Assembly (NCBI RefSeq): GCF_021215455.1
Contig: NZ_JAJPWV010000001.1
Location: 744,001-808,000 of the forward strand
DNA: 64,000 nt
Reading direction: 5' to 3'
DNA from: Mucilaginibacter roseus
Lineage (GTDB): Bacteria; Bacteroidota; Bacteroidia; Sphingobacteriales; Sphingobacteriaceae
Shown here: positions 19,019 to 26,982 of the stretch, one piece after another
Layout: every line of letters begins with the position of its first letter
Position numbering within the stretch: position 1 is the stretch's first letter
Translations under genes and position numbers: made by a program
Notes under the pieces: generated by a model
Databases searched by the model: none
What the model was told of the DNA's origin: nothing
The model's input: only the letters and a program-made list of their open reading frames with translations

Positions 19019-19060
19019 ACCGAGTAGGAAGAGAAAGAGTAAATATAACCAGTAACCATT

Positions 19061-20521
19061 ATGAGAAAAGTTATATACAGCCTGACGGCCTTATGCCTTG
19101 CAGGAATAATTATTGCATCGTGCAGTAAGAATAAGCTGGATAACGTTGATCCGCTTGATAACGAGCAACGCAGCGTTTCTGGAGAGGGGATCATCGCGAG
19201 CGGTGTAGTTGCCGATAACGAGACGGTACGTGTACCTTTTAAAATAACACTGGATGCACCTGCAAAAAAGGCATTCCAGGTAGGTATCACGCTAAATACC
19301 GATACTATTGCCAAACTGATAAGCAACGGTACGTTAACCAATACAGTGGCTTTACCAAGCGGCTCAGTTGATTACCCGAACGTTATCAATGTACCTTATG
19401 GCGCTACAAGCGCGGTGGGTGAGGCCGTGGTACGTTTAAACGTGCTCGAGAAAAATTTCGGTAAGGATGTAGCCTTCGCCTTTAAACTTGCCGAGCCGGG
19501 CAAAGGCAACCAGATAAGCGCCAAAAATTCAAATATTATGGTAATTATGGATAGTGATGCCTTGATAAAGGAAAGCGACATTCATTATATTTCCATACAA
19601 AACGGCGCAGGTATACTGGATGTTGACTTTAATAAGAACTACAATAAATCGTGGCCGGGCGGTATAACCGTGCCGATAGCTATCAATTTAGCAGGTAAGC
19701 CAGCCGGCGCGTTCAATGTAAAAATTGAATTGGATACGGATACTATTGCCAAACTTATTGCCAACAAGGTGTTGCCGGCAAATACCATTGCCCTAAAACC
19801 TGATGAGTTTACGCTTGATACCAATATCCGTATTGTTACCGGCGCAAGCGGTGCTGTTGCCCGCCTTCAAATTGGCTGGCCGGTATTTGACGCCAATATA
19901 GTGGCTAACAAGCGGTTTGCCTTTGTGCTGAAAATTACCGATCCAACCAAACACTTGCTTGATCCTGTAAAAAATTATGTGATCGTGTTAGTACAGCCGG
20001 AAGTGAATCTGGATAATAATTCTTACATCACAGGTAACGGTACCGGGCTTAAGGCCGAATATTTTAGCAATTATCAAGGGTTGGACGATGATGGCCGTAA
20101 ACCCGATCTGGTACGAATTGAGGAAAATATTAACTGGACAGGCGACGGTCCTTGGCAAAATGCTACGCCGGGCATAAGCCGCGACAATTTTTCGACACGT
20201 TGGACCGGAGAATTTTTGGCACCTGTACGTGGTGAATACAAATTTTATCAAACCGAATGGGATGACGGATCGCGTTTGATTGTGAATGGCGTAAAATTAA
20301 TTGATGATTTCACAGATAGATGGGATAGACCTGAACGTGTCGGTACTATATTCCTCGAACGTGGTAAACGTTATAAAATTGAGGCGCACCATCGTGAAAA
20401 TGTTGGCGGGCAAAGGGCCATTCTTGCTTATGAGGTGAGAAATAATAGTGAGCCAAAAGATATAATTATAAGCAAACGTGTTATACCAATGAGCCAGTTA
20501 TTCCCGGCGCCATTAAATTAA
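19061..20521 (+). CDS. DUF1735 (two copies) plus PA14 lipoprotein
   Basis: Lipoprotein (486 aa; IASC lipobox, Cys 21, then Ser-Lys). Two similar BT_3987/DUF1735-type domains (about 50-165 and 200-315) share the core DTIAKLI, visible even at DNA level. Residues about 326-450 form a PA14 domain: GLKAEYFSNYQGL, NFSTRWTGEFLAPVRGEYKF, DDGSRLIVNG. PA14 modules often bind glycans or sit beside glycosidase/adhesin domains, and DUF1735 proteins are commonly found beside SusD. No enzyme domain is attached. Inferred role: surface glycan recognition feeding the SusCD pairs. Confidence 0.8.
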   Translation: MRKVIYSLTALCLAGIIIASCSKNKLDNVDPLDNEQRSVSGEGIIASGVVADNETVRVPFKITLDAPAKKAFQVGITLNTDTIAKLISNGTLTNTVALPSGSVDYPNVINVPYGATSAVGEAVVRLNVLEKNFGKDVAFAFKLAEPGKGNQISAKNSNIMVIMDSDALIKESDIHYISIQNGAGILDVDFNKNYNKSWPGGITVPIAINLAGKPAGAFNVKIELDTDTIAKLIANKVLPANTIALKPDEFTLDTNIRIVTGASGAVARLQIGWPVFDANIVANKRFAFVLKITDPTKHLLDPVKNYVIVLVQPEVNLDNNSYITGNGTGLKAEYFSNYQGLDDDGRKPDLVRIEENINWTGDGPWQNATPGISRDNFSTRWTGEFLAPVRGEYKFYQTEWDDGSRLIVNGVKLIDDFTDRWDRPERVGTIFLERGKRYKIEAHHRENVGGQRAILAYEVRNNSEPKDIIISKRVIPMSQLFPAPLN

Positions 20522-20532
20522 AATATCAGATA

Positions 20533-21390
20533 ATGAATATGAAAGCATTTTATAGAATTTCATCAGCCATTGTACTGGTAGCTATGCTGTCTGTTGGCTG
20601 CAAGAAGGAAAAAGAGCAAGCAAAACCTGAACCGGAGTTGCCGAGGCCAACTGCTGATTTTAGCGTAGAGGTTCCTGATACTATCGAGTATAACAATTTT
20701 AAATTTAGCAGTAACTCCACTAATTACGAAAGTTTACTATGGCAGTTTGGGGATGATAGTACATCGACAGACCCAAATCCAACGCACAAATATGAGTTTG
20801 ACGATAACTACAAAGTAAACCTGACCGTACGTAATGCACAGGGCTTTACTGCAAGCCGCGAGGTTATAGTAAGAGTGGCTGATCCTAATTTTGACCCAAC
20901 TAAAATAGGTCCAAGTTATTTTCAAACCATTGGTGGTACGTTATGGGTATCGCGTGATAATCAAGGCGGACCGGATGGTGGCGAAGGCTCAAAAAAAGTG
21001 GTTGATGGTGATCCAAACAGTAAATTTTTGCAATCAGGGTTTGCAGGTGACCTGGTAATTAAGTTTACACTCGATAGCGCCGTTTTAGCAGGTGGCTACA
21101 CGATGGTGTCAGGTAATGACTCGCCAGACCGCGACCCAAGAAATTGGGATGTACAAGGTTCTGAAGATGATGTGAAATGGATCACTTTAGAATCAGCAGC
21201 TGCATCGGACAATCCAAGTTCTCCTGCAACCTATAAATACTATTTTACAGGCCGTAACCAACGTAAATTCTGGCATTTCCGCAAAAATAATACGGCTTAT
21301 AAATACTACAGGTTAAGGGTAAAATCAAACTGGGGTAGCCGCGATTTCCAATTGTCAGAATGGTCTATCAACAAAAAACAACCTGATTGA
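20533..21390 (+). CDS. PKD plus discoidin-like lipoprotein
   Basis: Lipoprotein (285 aa; lipobox SVGC, Cys 23, then Lys-Lys). A PKD domain (about 40-118) shows the typical LLWQFGDDSTSTDPNPTHKY. The C-terminal module (about 130-281) is the same discoidin/F5-8C-like domain as in the first FAS1 protein: RDNQGGPDGGEGSKKVVDGD, NDSPDRDPRNW and FQLSEWSIN. It is the last gene of the 11-gene block and is followed by a strong terminator. Inferred role: a surface binding module. Confidence 0.82.
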   Translation: MNMKAFYRISSAIVLVAMLSVGCKKEKEQAKPEPELPRPTADFSVEVPDTIEYNNFKFSSNSTNYESLLWQFGDDSTSTDPNPTHKYEFDDNYKVNLTVRNAQGFTASREVIVRVADPNFDPTKIGPSYFQTIGGTLWVSRDNQGGPDGGEGSKKVVDGDPNSKFLQSGFAGDLVIKFTLDSAVLAGGYTMVSGNDSPDRDPRNWDVQGSEDDVKWITLESAAASDNPSSPATYKYYFTGRNQRKFWHFRKNNTAYKYYRLRVKSNWGSRDFQLSEWSINKKQPD

Positions 21391-21418
21391 TACGATACCT
21401 ATTACTTAAATCCATCAC

Positions 21419-21455
21419 AAAAAAGGCGCTTAACTATAGTTAAGCGCCTTTTAAA
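21419..21455. terminator. Terminator closing the SusCD/FAS1 block
   Basis: AAAAGGCGCTTAACTA (21421-21436) is followed directly by its perfect complement TAGTTAAGCGCCTTTT (21437-21452), giving a GC-containing hairpin with A and T flanks. It lies between the convergent ends of the PKD lipoprotein gene and the aldo/keto reductase gene and can act both ways. Confidence 0.85.
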
Positions 21456-21476
21456 TTTTTGTTGGACTGTTAGCTG

Positions 21477-22427
21477 TTAGTATTTGCCGGCGTCACTTAA
21501 CAAAGCTACATCTTCGGTAGATAGGTTTATTTCAGCCGCTTTTGCTATTTCTGTCAGCTGTTCAACGCTCGTTGCACTTGCAATAGGCGCTGTAACACCT
21601 GGTTGTGCTATCAGCCACGCAATGGAGATTGTTGCCAGGGGCACGTTGTGTTTTGCGGCCACTTCGTCCAAAGCCTCAAGTATTGCCTGGCCTCGGCTGT
21701 TGAGGTATTTTTTAATACCGCCGCCCCGCTGGCTTTTGTTAAGATCATCTTCTGAACGGTACTTGCCGGTTAAAAAACCACTTGCTAATGAATAGTACGT
21801 AATTACGCCCAAACCCTTTTCTAAACAAAGTGGCTGAAATTCTGCTTCGAAACTTTCACGATCATACAAATTATACTCCGGTTGCAGGCTCTGGTATGCG
21901 GCAAAACCGTTTTCCTCGCTTACTTTAATGGCTTCGGCGAGTCGGTCGGCTTTAAAGTTTGATGCCCCAATGGCCCGTACTTTTCCCTCTTTTATCAGTT
22001 GATCGAAGGCCTGCATGGTTTCTGCCAGTGGGGTATCTTTATCATCATCGTGCGATTGGTATAGATCTATATAATCCGTTTGCAATCGGCGTAAGGAAGC
22101 TTCAACAGCCTGATTGATATAGTTTTTTGATAAGCCCTTCATGCCTTCGCCCATGGGTTTGCCTACCTTGGTAGCCAGCACTATTTTATCGCGTTTGCCG
22201 GTGCTTTTCAACCAGTTACCTATGATAGTTTCTGATTCGCCACCCTTATTGCCCGGTACCCAATAGGAGTAAACATCAGCGGTGTCAACCAGGTTAAAGC
22301 CCTTGTCAACAAACGCGTCAAGTAATTCAAAAGATCGCTTTTCATCTGCCGTCCAGCCGAATACATTCCCGCCGAAGGCAAACGGCTTAACCATCAATCC
22401 GGATTTTCCAATTTCTCTGCTTTCCAT
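21477..22427 (-). CDS. Aldo/keto reductase
   Basis: NADPH-dependent aldo/keto reductase (316 aa), cytosolic TIM barrel. The catalytic tetrad is visible as Asp48 and Tyr53 (VDTADVYSYW), Lys87 (ATKVGK) and His126 (QSHDDD). The cofactor-binding GASNF and the late PIASATSVEQL segment also fit the family. The substrate is unknown; the sequence resembles the YghZ/general stress 69-like group. Its start codon shares one base with the stop of the small upstream gene (TAATG), so the two are probably translationally coupled. Confidence 0.9.
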   Translation of the reverse strand: MESREIGKSGLMVKPFAFGGNVFGWTADEKRSFELLDAFVDKGFNLVDTADVYSYWVPGNKGGESETIIGNWLKSTGKRDKIVLATKVGKPMGEGMKGLSKNYINQAVEASLRRLQTDYIDLYQSHDDDKDTPLAETMQAFDQLIKEGKVRAIGASNFKADRLAEAIKVSEENGFAAYQSLQPEYNLYDRESFEAEFQPLCLEKGLGVITYYSLASGFLTGKYRSEDDLNKSQRGGGIKKYLNSRGQAILEALDEVAAKHNVPLATISIAWLIAQPGVTAPIASATSVEQLTEIAKAAEINLSTEDVALLSDAGKY

Positions 22428-22669
22428 TACAGCGCCGTTTTATTGTTTTGAATTTGTTCTGTTAACTCATCAACCCAACCCGAAAAATAAGGTTCAGTAC
22501 CGCTTACGCGTTCCCAATTACCCTCTTCGTTACGAATGATGGTCAACTCCAGGCTCTCATCGATTGACTGAAATTTATATGCCAGGCCGGAGCCGGTAGT
22601 GAGTTCGGTAACAATGCCATCAATAGGCCCGTCAGATCCGGTTAATACTGCTTCAAATTGTTCGTTCAT
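22427..22669 (-). CDS. Small acidic hypothetical protein coupled to the aldo/keto reductase
   Basis: An 80-aa acidic protein with no family that I recognise. The ATG at 22669 is chosen over an upstream one at 22693 because the shorter form starts cleanly (MNEQFEAVLTG). It reads like a small beta-rich domain: alternating hydrophobic strands (GIVTELTTGSGLAYKF, SLELTIIRNEEGNW) and a C-terminal helix. There is no signal peptide. The stop overlaps the downstream aldo/keto reductase start by one base, which supports it being a real gene. Confidence 0.7.
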   Translation of the reverse strand: MNEQFEAVLTGSDGPIDGIVTELTTGSGLAYKFQSIDESLELTIIRNEEGNWERVSGTEPYFSGWVDELTEQIQNNKTAL

Positions 22670-22827
22670 AAGATATATGTTTAATAACTGCATTCATTTT
22701 AGCATCACTTTATCAATGTTAATACGGATTTTACCCGTTATAAGCGCTAAAGGATTGCTAATAATGCATTAACATTAAAACCATTGAATTGAATGCATTG
22801 TTTGTTATTAATACATCTAAGTGAATT

Positions 22828-23769
22828 ATGAGAAAAAAGACAAATTATTTTCAGGTTGCCCAAAATGTGTGGGGGATGAAAATCACCTTTGTTAACGTTT
22901 ACATGATAGCTAACAGGAGGGGGGCAGGCAAGGGTTGGGTATTGGTTGATGCCGGCTTACGCGGCACTGCCAAGAGAATAATTGCCATGGCCGAAAGTAT
23001 TTTTGGGCCAGGTACCAAACCTGCAGCTATTGTGCTTACACACGGGCACTTTGACCATGTAGGCGCACTTGAAGAATTATTAAAATATTGGGATGTGCCG
23101 GTATACGCTCATCCGCTTGAGTTGCCTTATTTAACCGGCCAATCATCGTATCCGCCGGCTGACCCGGGCGTAGGGGGCGGTTTGATGAGTTTAATTTCAT
23201 GGTCTTACCCAACTAAGCCTATTAATTTAGGCAGCCGGGTGATACCAATTGATAAGTATGAAGGCGTACCCGAGTTGCCGGAGTGGAAGGTGATCCACAC
23301 GCCCGGACATACGCCTGGGCATATCTCATTGTTTTTACCGTTGAATACTACGCTAATTGCGGGAGATGCTTTTACCACCACGCAAAATGAGTCGGTAGTT
23401 AACGCCTTGAATTTCAATAAAAAGCTTTCAGGCCCGCCAATGTACATGACGACTGACTGGCACGCTGCCGAAAAATCGGTGCGCAAGCTTGCTGCTTTAC
23501 AGCCTCGTATAGCCGGTACCGGGCACGGTTTTGTAATGCGCGGCAAAGAGTTGCAAACGGCGCTGAATTATCTTGCCAATAATTTCAGGCAACTGGCCGT
23601 ACCAAAACAGGGCCGTTATGTAAAACGTGCGGCAATGGCCGATGAAACCGGTGTAAAATACGTGCCATCGTATACAGAAACCACAAATCTTAAGCTTAAA
23701 GCCGCGGCGTTGGCGTTAGGTGCAGCAGCTGTTACATTTTTGGTTACAAAAGCTGTTGCTAAAAGGTAG
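22828..23769 (+). CDS. MBL-fold metallo-hydrolase
   Basis: Metallo-beta-lactamase-fold hydrolase (313 aa). Metal ligands are visible in HGHFDH (His72, His74, Asp76, His77), HTPGHTPGH, AGDAF and GTGHG. This pattern is shared by glyoxalase II-like and related thioester or phosphoester hydrolases; the substrate cannot be told. The last 24 residues form an Ala/Leu-rich hydrophobic segment ending in Lys-Arg (about 290-313), suggesting a C-terminal membrane tail, which is unusual for cytosolic MBL enzymes. Divergent from the small gene at 22427-22669. Confidence 0.85.
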   Translation: MRKKTNYFQVAQNVWGMKITFVNVYMIANRRGAGKGWVLVDAGLRGTAKRIIAMAESIFGPGTKPAAIVLTHGHFDHVGALEELLKYWDVPVYAHPLELPYLTGQSSYPPADPGVGGGLMSLISWSYPTKPINLGSRVIPIDKYEGVPELPEWKVIHTPGHTPGHISLFLPLNTTLIAGDAFTTTQNESVVNALNFNKKLSGPPMYMTTDWHAAEKSVRKLAALQPRIAGTGHGFVMRGKELQTALNYLANNFRQLAVPKQGRYVKRAAMADETGVKYVPSYTETTNLKLKAAALALGAAAVTFLVTKAVAKR

Positions 23770-23781
23770 TATATTTACCGC

Positions 23782-24033
23782 GTGGAAAATGTAATACCGG
23801 ATAAAGAGGTTTTAATAACTGCCGTAACTTTAAAAATGCCTTTCGGCAAATACAAAGGCACCTTATTATGCGATCTGCCGGTTTACTATCTGGAATGGTT
23901 ACATAATAAGGGCTTTCCGCCCGGCAAGTTAGGCATGACCCTGTCAACTGTTTTCGAGATAAAAACGAATGGCGTAACAGGCCTGCTTATGCAGGTTAAA
24001 CAATATGTTCAACAACAAAAAAGCGACAGGTAA
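23782..24033 (+). CDS. DUF3820 family protein
   Basis: Small protein (83 aa) of the DUF3820 family. The conserved block KMPFGKYKGTLLCDLPVYYLEWL is followed by GFPPGKLGMTLSTVFEIKTNGL-like sequence. The start is GTG, 13 bases after the MBL gene; an internal ATG would cut into the conserved block. The cellular role of the family is not settled. The stop codon lies inside the loop of the following terminator. Confidence 0.82.
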   Translation: MENVIPDKEVLITAVTLKMPFGKYKGTLLCDLPVYYLEWLHNKGFPPGKLGMTLSTVFEIKTNGVTGLLMQVKQYVQQQKSDR

Positions 24034-24050
24034 AACCCGTCGCTTTTTTA
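24017..24050. terminator. Terminator between DUF3820 gene and response regulator
   Basis: AAAAAAGCGAC (24017-24027) pairs perfectly with GTCGCTTTTTT (24039-24049); extra G/C pairs can form inside the 11-nt loop. It overlaps the DUF3820 stop codon and separates two convergent genes, with A/T runs on both sides. Confidence 0.82.
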
Positions 24051-24067
24051 TTATGATTTATGGGTGG

Positions 24068-25450
24068 TTACTCACCACGTTTTAAACCGTATTTTTCTAT
24101 TTTACTGTAAAGGTGACTGCGTTGTATGTCAATATCATCAGCAGTTTTTGATACATTCCAGTTGTTCTTCTCCAACTTGAATTTAATGAATTCGCGCTCA
24201 GCGAAATCCTTATACTCCTGGAAGTTTTTAAACTGGTTAAAGTCTGTTTGCGGAGCCGCAGGTTGGGCGCCGTTAACCGGAGTTGCCGGTGCTGACGGGT
24301 TTGCAAAGGAGCGTACATCATTATCAGTGATCATCTTATCACTCATGATGATCAATCGCTCTACCATGTTGCGTAACTCGCGGATGTTACCTGTCCACGG
24401 CAGGGATTTTAATGCATCAAGAGCACCTTCAGATATACGCTTGGTTGGCATGCCGTATTCGCCGCATATTTCATCCAAAAAGCTTTGGGTAAGTAATGGG
24501 ATGTCATCCTTACGTTCAACAAGCGGTGGAACGTGTATCAATATAACGCTTAGGCGATGGTACAAGTCCATACGAAAATTGCCGGCCTCAATTTCTTTAA
24601 GCAGATCCTTGTTAGTCGCCGCAATTACGCGTACATCTACGTCTATCTCTTTTTCGCCACCAACGCGCGTTATTTTATTTTCTTGTAATGCACGTAACAC
24701 TTTGGCTTGGGCAGAGTGGCTCATGTCGCCAATCTCATCCAAAAACAAGGTGCCGCCGCTTGCTGATTCAAACTTACCTATACGCTGTTTAATAGCCGAT
24801 GTAAATGAACCTTTTTCGTGGCCGAAAAGCTCACTCTCGATCAATTCAGATGGTATTGCCGCGCAGTTAACTTCAATAAGCGGCGCGTTTGCACGGTTTG
24901 ATTTTTCGTGCAGCCAACGGGCCACCAATTCCTTACCGCTACCGTTTGCACCGGTAACCAGTACGCGTGCATCCGTCGGGCCTACACGTTCAATGGTTTC
25001 CTTGATTTTTAAGATACCTTGCGAATCACCAAGTATAGGGCGAACCTTGGAAACTTTGCGTTTTAAGGTTTTGGTTTCAACAACTAAGCTACCACGATCA
25101 AGCGCGTTGCGTACTGTTATCAGCAGTCGGTTCAGATCAGGTGGTTTGGATATAAAGTCAAACGCTCCTTTTTTGCTGGCTTCAACGGCAGTTTCAACGG
25201 TGCCGTGGCCTGATATCATGATAAATGGCAAATCAGGCTTAATGCTTAAACCTTCCTGCAGCACTTCCATGCCGTCCATGCGGTTCATTTTAATGTCGCA
25301 AAGCACAAGGTCGTAATCATTATTCTGGATCATGTCCAGCCCGTCAACGCCGTTGTCTACATCTTCAACCTGATAATCCTCGTATTCCAGAATTTCGCGT
25401 AGGGTGCTGCGGATCGCCCGCTCGTCGTCAATAATTAAAATTTTAGCCAT
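24068..25450 (-). CDS. Sigma-54-dependent NtrC-type response regulator
   Basis: Response regulator (460 aa) with receiver, AAA+ and Fis-type DNA-binding domains. The receiver has the phosphoacceptor Asp52 (LVLCDIKM) and Lys102 (FISKPPD). The AAA+ part carries Walker A GANGSGKE (167-174), the sigma-54 contact loop in the form GSFTSA (214-219) where the consensus is GAFTGA, Walker B GGTLFLDEIGDM, and PWTGNIRELRN. The C-terminal helix-turn-helix is NNWNVSKTADDIDIQRSHLYSKI. No histidine kinase gene is adjacent. It is expected to activate sigma-54 promoters; targets are unknown. Confidence 0.93.
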   Translation of the reverse strand: MAKILIIDDERAIRSTLREILEYEDYQVEDVDNGVDGLDMIQNNDYDLVLCDIKMNRMDGMEVLQEGLSIKPDLPFIMISGHGTVETAVEASKKGAFDFISKPPDLNRLLITVRNALDRGSLVVETKTLKRKVSKVRPILGDSQGILKIKETIERVGPTDARVLVTGANGSGKELVARWLHEKSNRANAPLIEVNCAAIPSELIESELFGHEKGSFTSAIKQRIGKFESASGGTLFLDEIGDMSHSAQAKVLRALQENKITRVGGEKEIDVDVRVIAATNKDLLKEIEAGNFRMDLYHRLSVILIHVPPLVERKDDIPLLTQSFLDEICGEYGMPTKRISEGALDALKSLPWTGNIRELRNMVERLIIMSDKMITDNDVRSFANPSAPATPVNGAQPAAPQTDFNQFKNFQEYKDFAEREFIKFKLEKNNWNVSKTADDIDIQRSHLYSKIEKYGLKRGE

Positions 25451-25567
25451 TTGTATAATTGTTCAATAACTGAATCAGATGTTATAGGTTGCAGATAAAC
25501 GAAAGATTAACTACTGATATATGTATACAAAAATAAACACTTCTGGTTTTTATAAATCTGATAAAAA

Positions 25568-26827
25568 TTACACATGCTCAATGGCATGCTTAAGTGCGGC
25601 GTTGTGTTTGTACTTAAATACAAATGGAAATATTATAGCTATTACCAGCGCATAACCTGCAAAAGTAAGCCAGATGCCATGCCAGTCTTTAGTATTGTCG
25701 GGGTTGGTAAAAAACTCATCGATCAGGAAACCGCTGGCTAAACTGCCGAATACTGCGCCGAAGCCGTTTACCATCATCATGAACAATCCCTGCGCGCTGC
25801 CGCGTATCTCGGGTGTAGTTTGCGTTTCGACGAAAAGAGAGCCCGAGATATTAAAAAAGTCGAATGCCATGCCGTAAACAATGCACGACAGTATAATCAT
25901 CCACAATCCGTCAGCCGGATTGCCAAATGCGAAAAGACCGAAGCGTAAAACCCAGGCCAGCATACTAAATAACATGACGTACTTAATGCCGAACTTACGT
26001 AGAAAGAAGGGTATGGCCAGAATAAAGCCCGTTTCAGAAAACTGGGATATTGACATGATGATAGCCGGATATCTCACCGCCCAGGTATCCTTATACGCTT
26101 CCATTTCGGCAAATCCATGCAGATAGGTGTCGCCGTAAGCATTGGTAAGTTGCAGTGCTGCGCCTAATAGCAACGAGAAAGTGAAGAAAATTGCGAAGCG
26201 AGGGTCGCGAAGTAGTTTAAATGCATTTAAGCCTAAACTGCCAGAAGCCAGCACACCTGTCGCCTTATTGAGCATTGGCCTGGCTTTGGGCAGTGTAAAG
26301 GCATACAAGCCTAAAGCAAGCGCAACGCCACCTGCAATATAAAATTGATTGGCTGATGTTTCGTTTTTACTAATACTTACCGTCCATAACGCAGCAATAA
26401 AGCCAACCGTACCCCAAAAACGGATAGGTGGGTAGTCTTTAACAACATCCTTACCTTCATTTTTAAGAGCAGAGTAAGCAACGGTTATAGATAGTGAAAG
26501 GGTGGGCATGTAAAAAAACATGTTAATGAGCATTACCCAAAAAAAAGTAACCGGGTTAGTAACCATTGGTAAGCAGAATAAAATACAAGCGCCGCCAATA
26601 TGCATTATGCCGTATAATTTTTCGGCGTTGATATACCTATCGGATATAATGCCGGTTATTGCAGGCATAAAAATAGCCGATATACCCATGGTTGAAAAGA
26701 TAGCGCCAAACTGTGCGCCAGACCATTCTTTGTTTTGAAACCAATATGCACCAATGGTGAGCAGCCAGGCTCCCCATATAAAAAATTGCATAAAGTTCAT
26801 CAGTATTAAGCGTAACTTAATATTCAT
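25568..26827 (-). CDS. Nucleoside permease, NupG/XapB-type MFS transporter
   Basis: Major facilitator protein of 419 aa with about 12 hydrophobic segments, inner membrane. It resembles the nucleoside:H+ symporter group: N-terminal MNFMQFFIWGAWLLTIGAYW, GIISDRYINAEKLYGIMHI and PEIRGSAQGLFMMMVNGFGA. It probably imports nucleosides by proton symport. The nuclease-like gene 26983-27585 lies upstream on the same strand, with a hairpin in the 155-bp gap, so they may or may not be co-transcribed. Confidence 0.85.
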   Translation of the reverse strand: MNIKLRLILMNFMQFFIWGAWLLTIGAYWFQNKEWSGAQFGAIFSTMGISAIFMPAITGIISDRYINAEKLYGIMHIGGACILFCLPMVTNPVTFFWVMLINMFFYMPTLSLSITVAYSALKNEGKDVVKDYPPIRFWGTVGFIAALWTVSISKNETSANQFYIAGGVALALGLYAFTLPKARPMLNKATGVLASGSLGLNAFKLLRDPRFAIFFTFSLLLGAALQLTNAYGDTYLHGFAEMEAYKDTWAVRYPAIIMSISQFSETGFILAIPFFLRKFGIKYVMLFSMLAWVLRFGLFAFGNPADGLWMIILSCIVYGMAFDFFNISGSLFVETQTTPEIRGSAQGLFMMMVNGFGAVFGSLASGFLIDEFFTNPDNTKDWHGIWLTFAGYALVIAIIFPFVFKYKHNAALKHAIEHV

Positions 26828-26926
26828 AAGTGCTTGAGTAGTAAATAAAAGTCAGTTAAGTTTTTAAAAGCGGAAAGTAGCTAAATATTGCGATATATAA
26901 AACGCGAAAATTGTTATTGTTAAAAG

Positions 26927-26958
26927 AAAAACGCCGCCATTTGGCAGCGTTTATATTC
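26927..26958 (-). terminator. Terminator after the bifunctional nuclease gene
   Basis: On the minus strand AAACGCTGCC-AAAT-GGCGGCGTTT forms a 10-position stem with one mismatch, followed by TTCTTTT. It lies 25-50 bp downstream of the bifunctional nuclease stop codon. Confidence 0.65.
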
Positions 26959-26982
26959 GATTGAAATATTAGATTAATTTTA

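Noticed and set aside
3438-21390. Calling the SusCD block a standard polysaccharide utilisation locus with a named substrate
   Set aside because: No glycoside hydrolase, lyase, esterase or regulator is visible, so no substrate can be supported.
24126-25316. A 396-codon plus-strand open frame
   Set aside because: It lies wholly antisense to the sigma-54 regulator, whose domains are intact, and its translation is a Ser/Arg-rich composition typical of antisense shadows with no motif.
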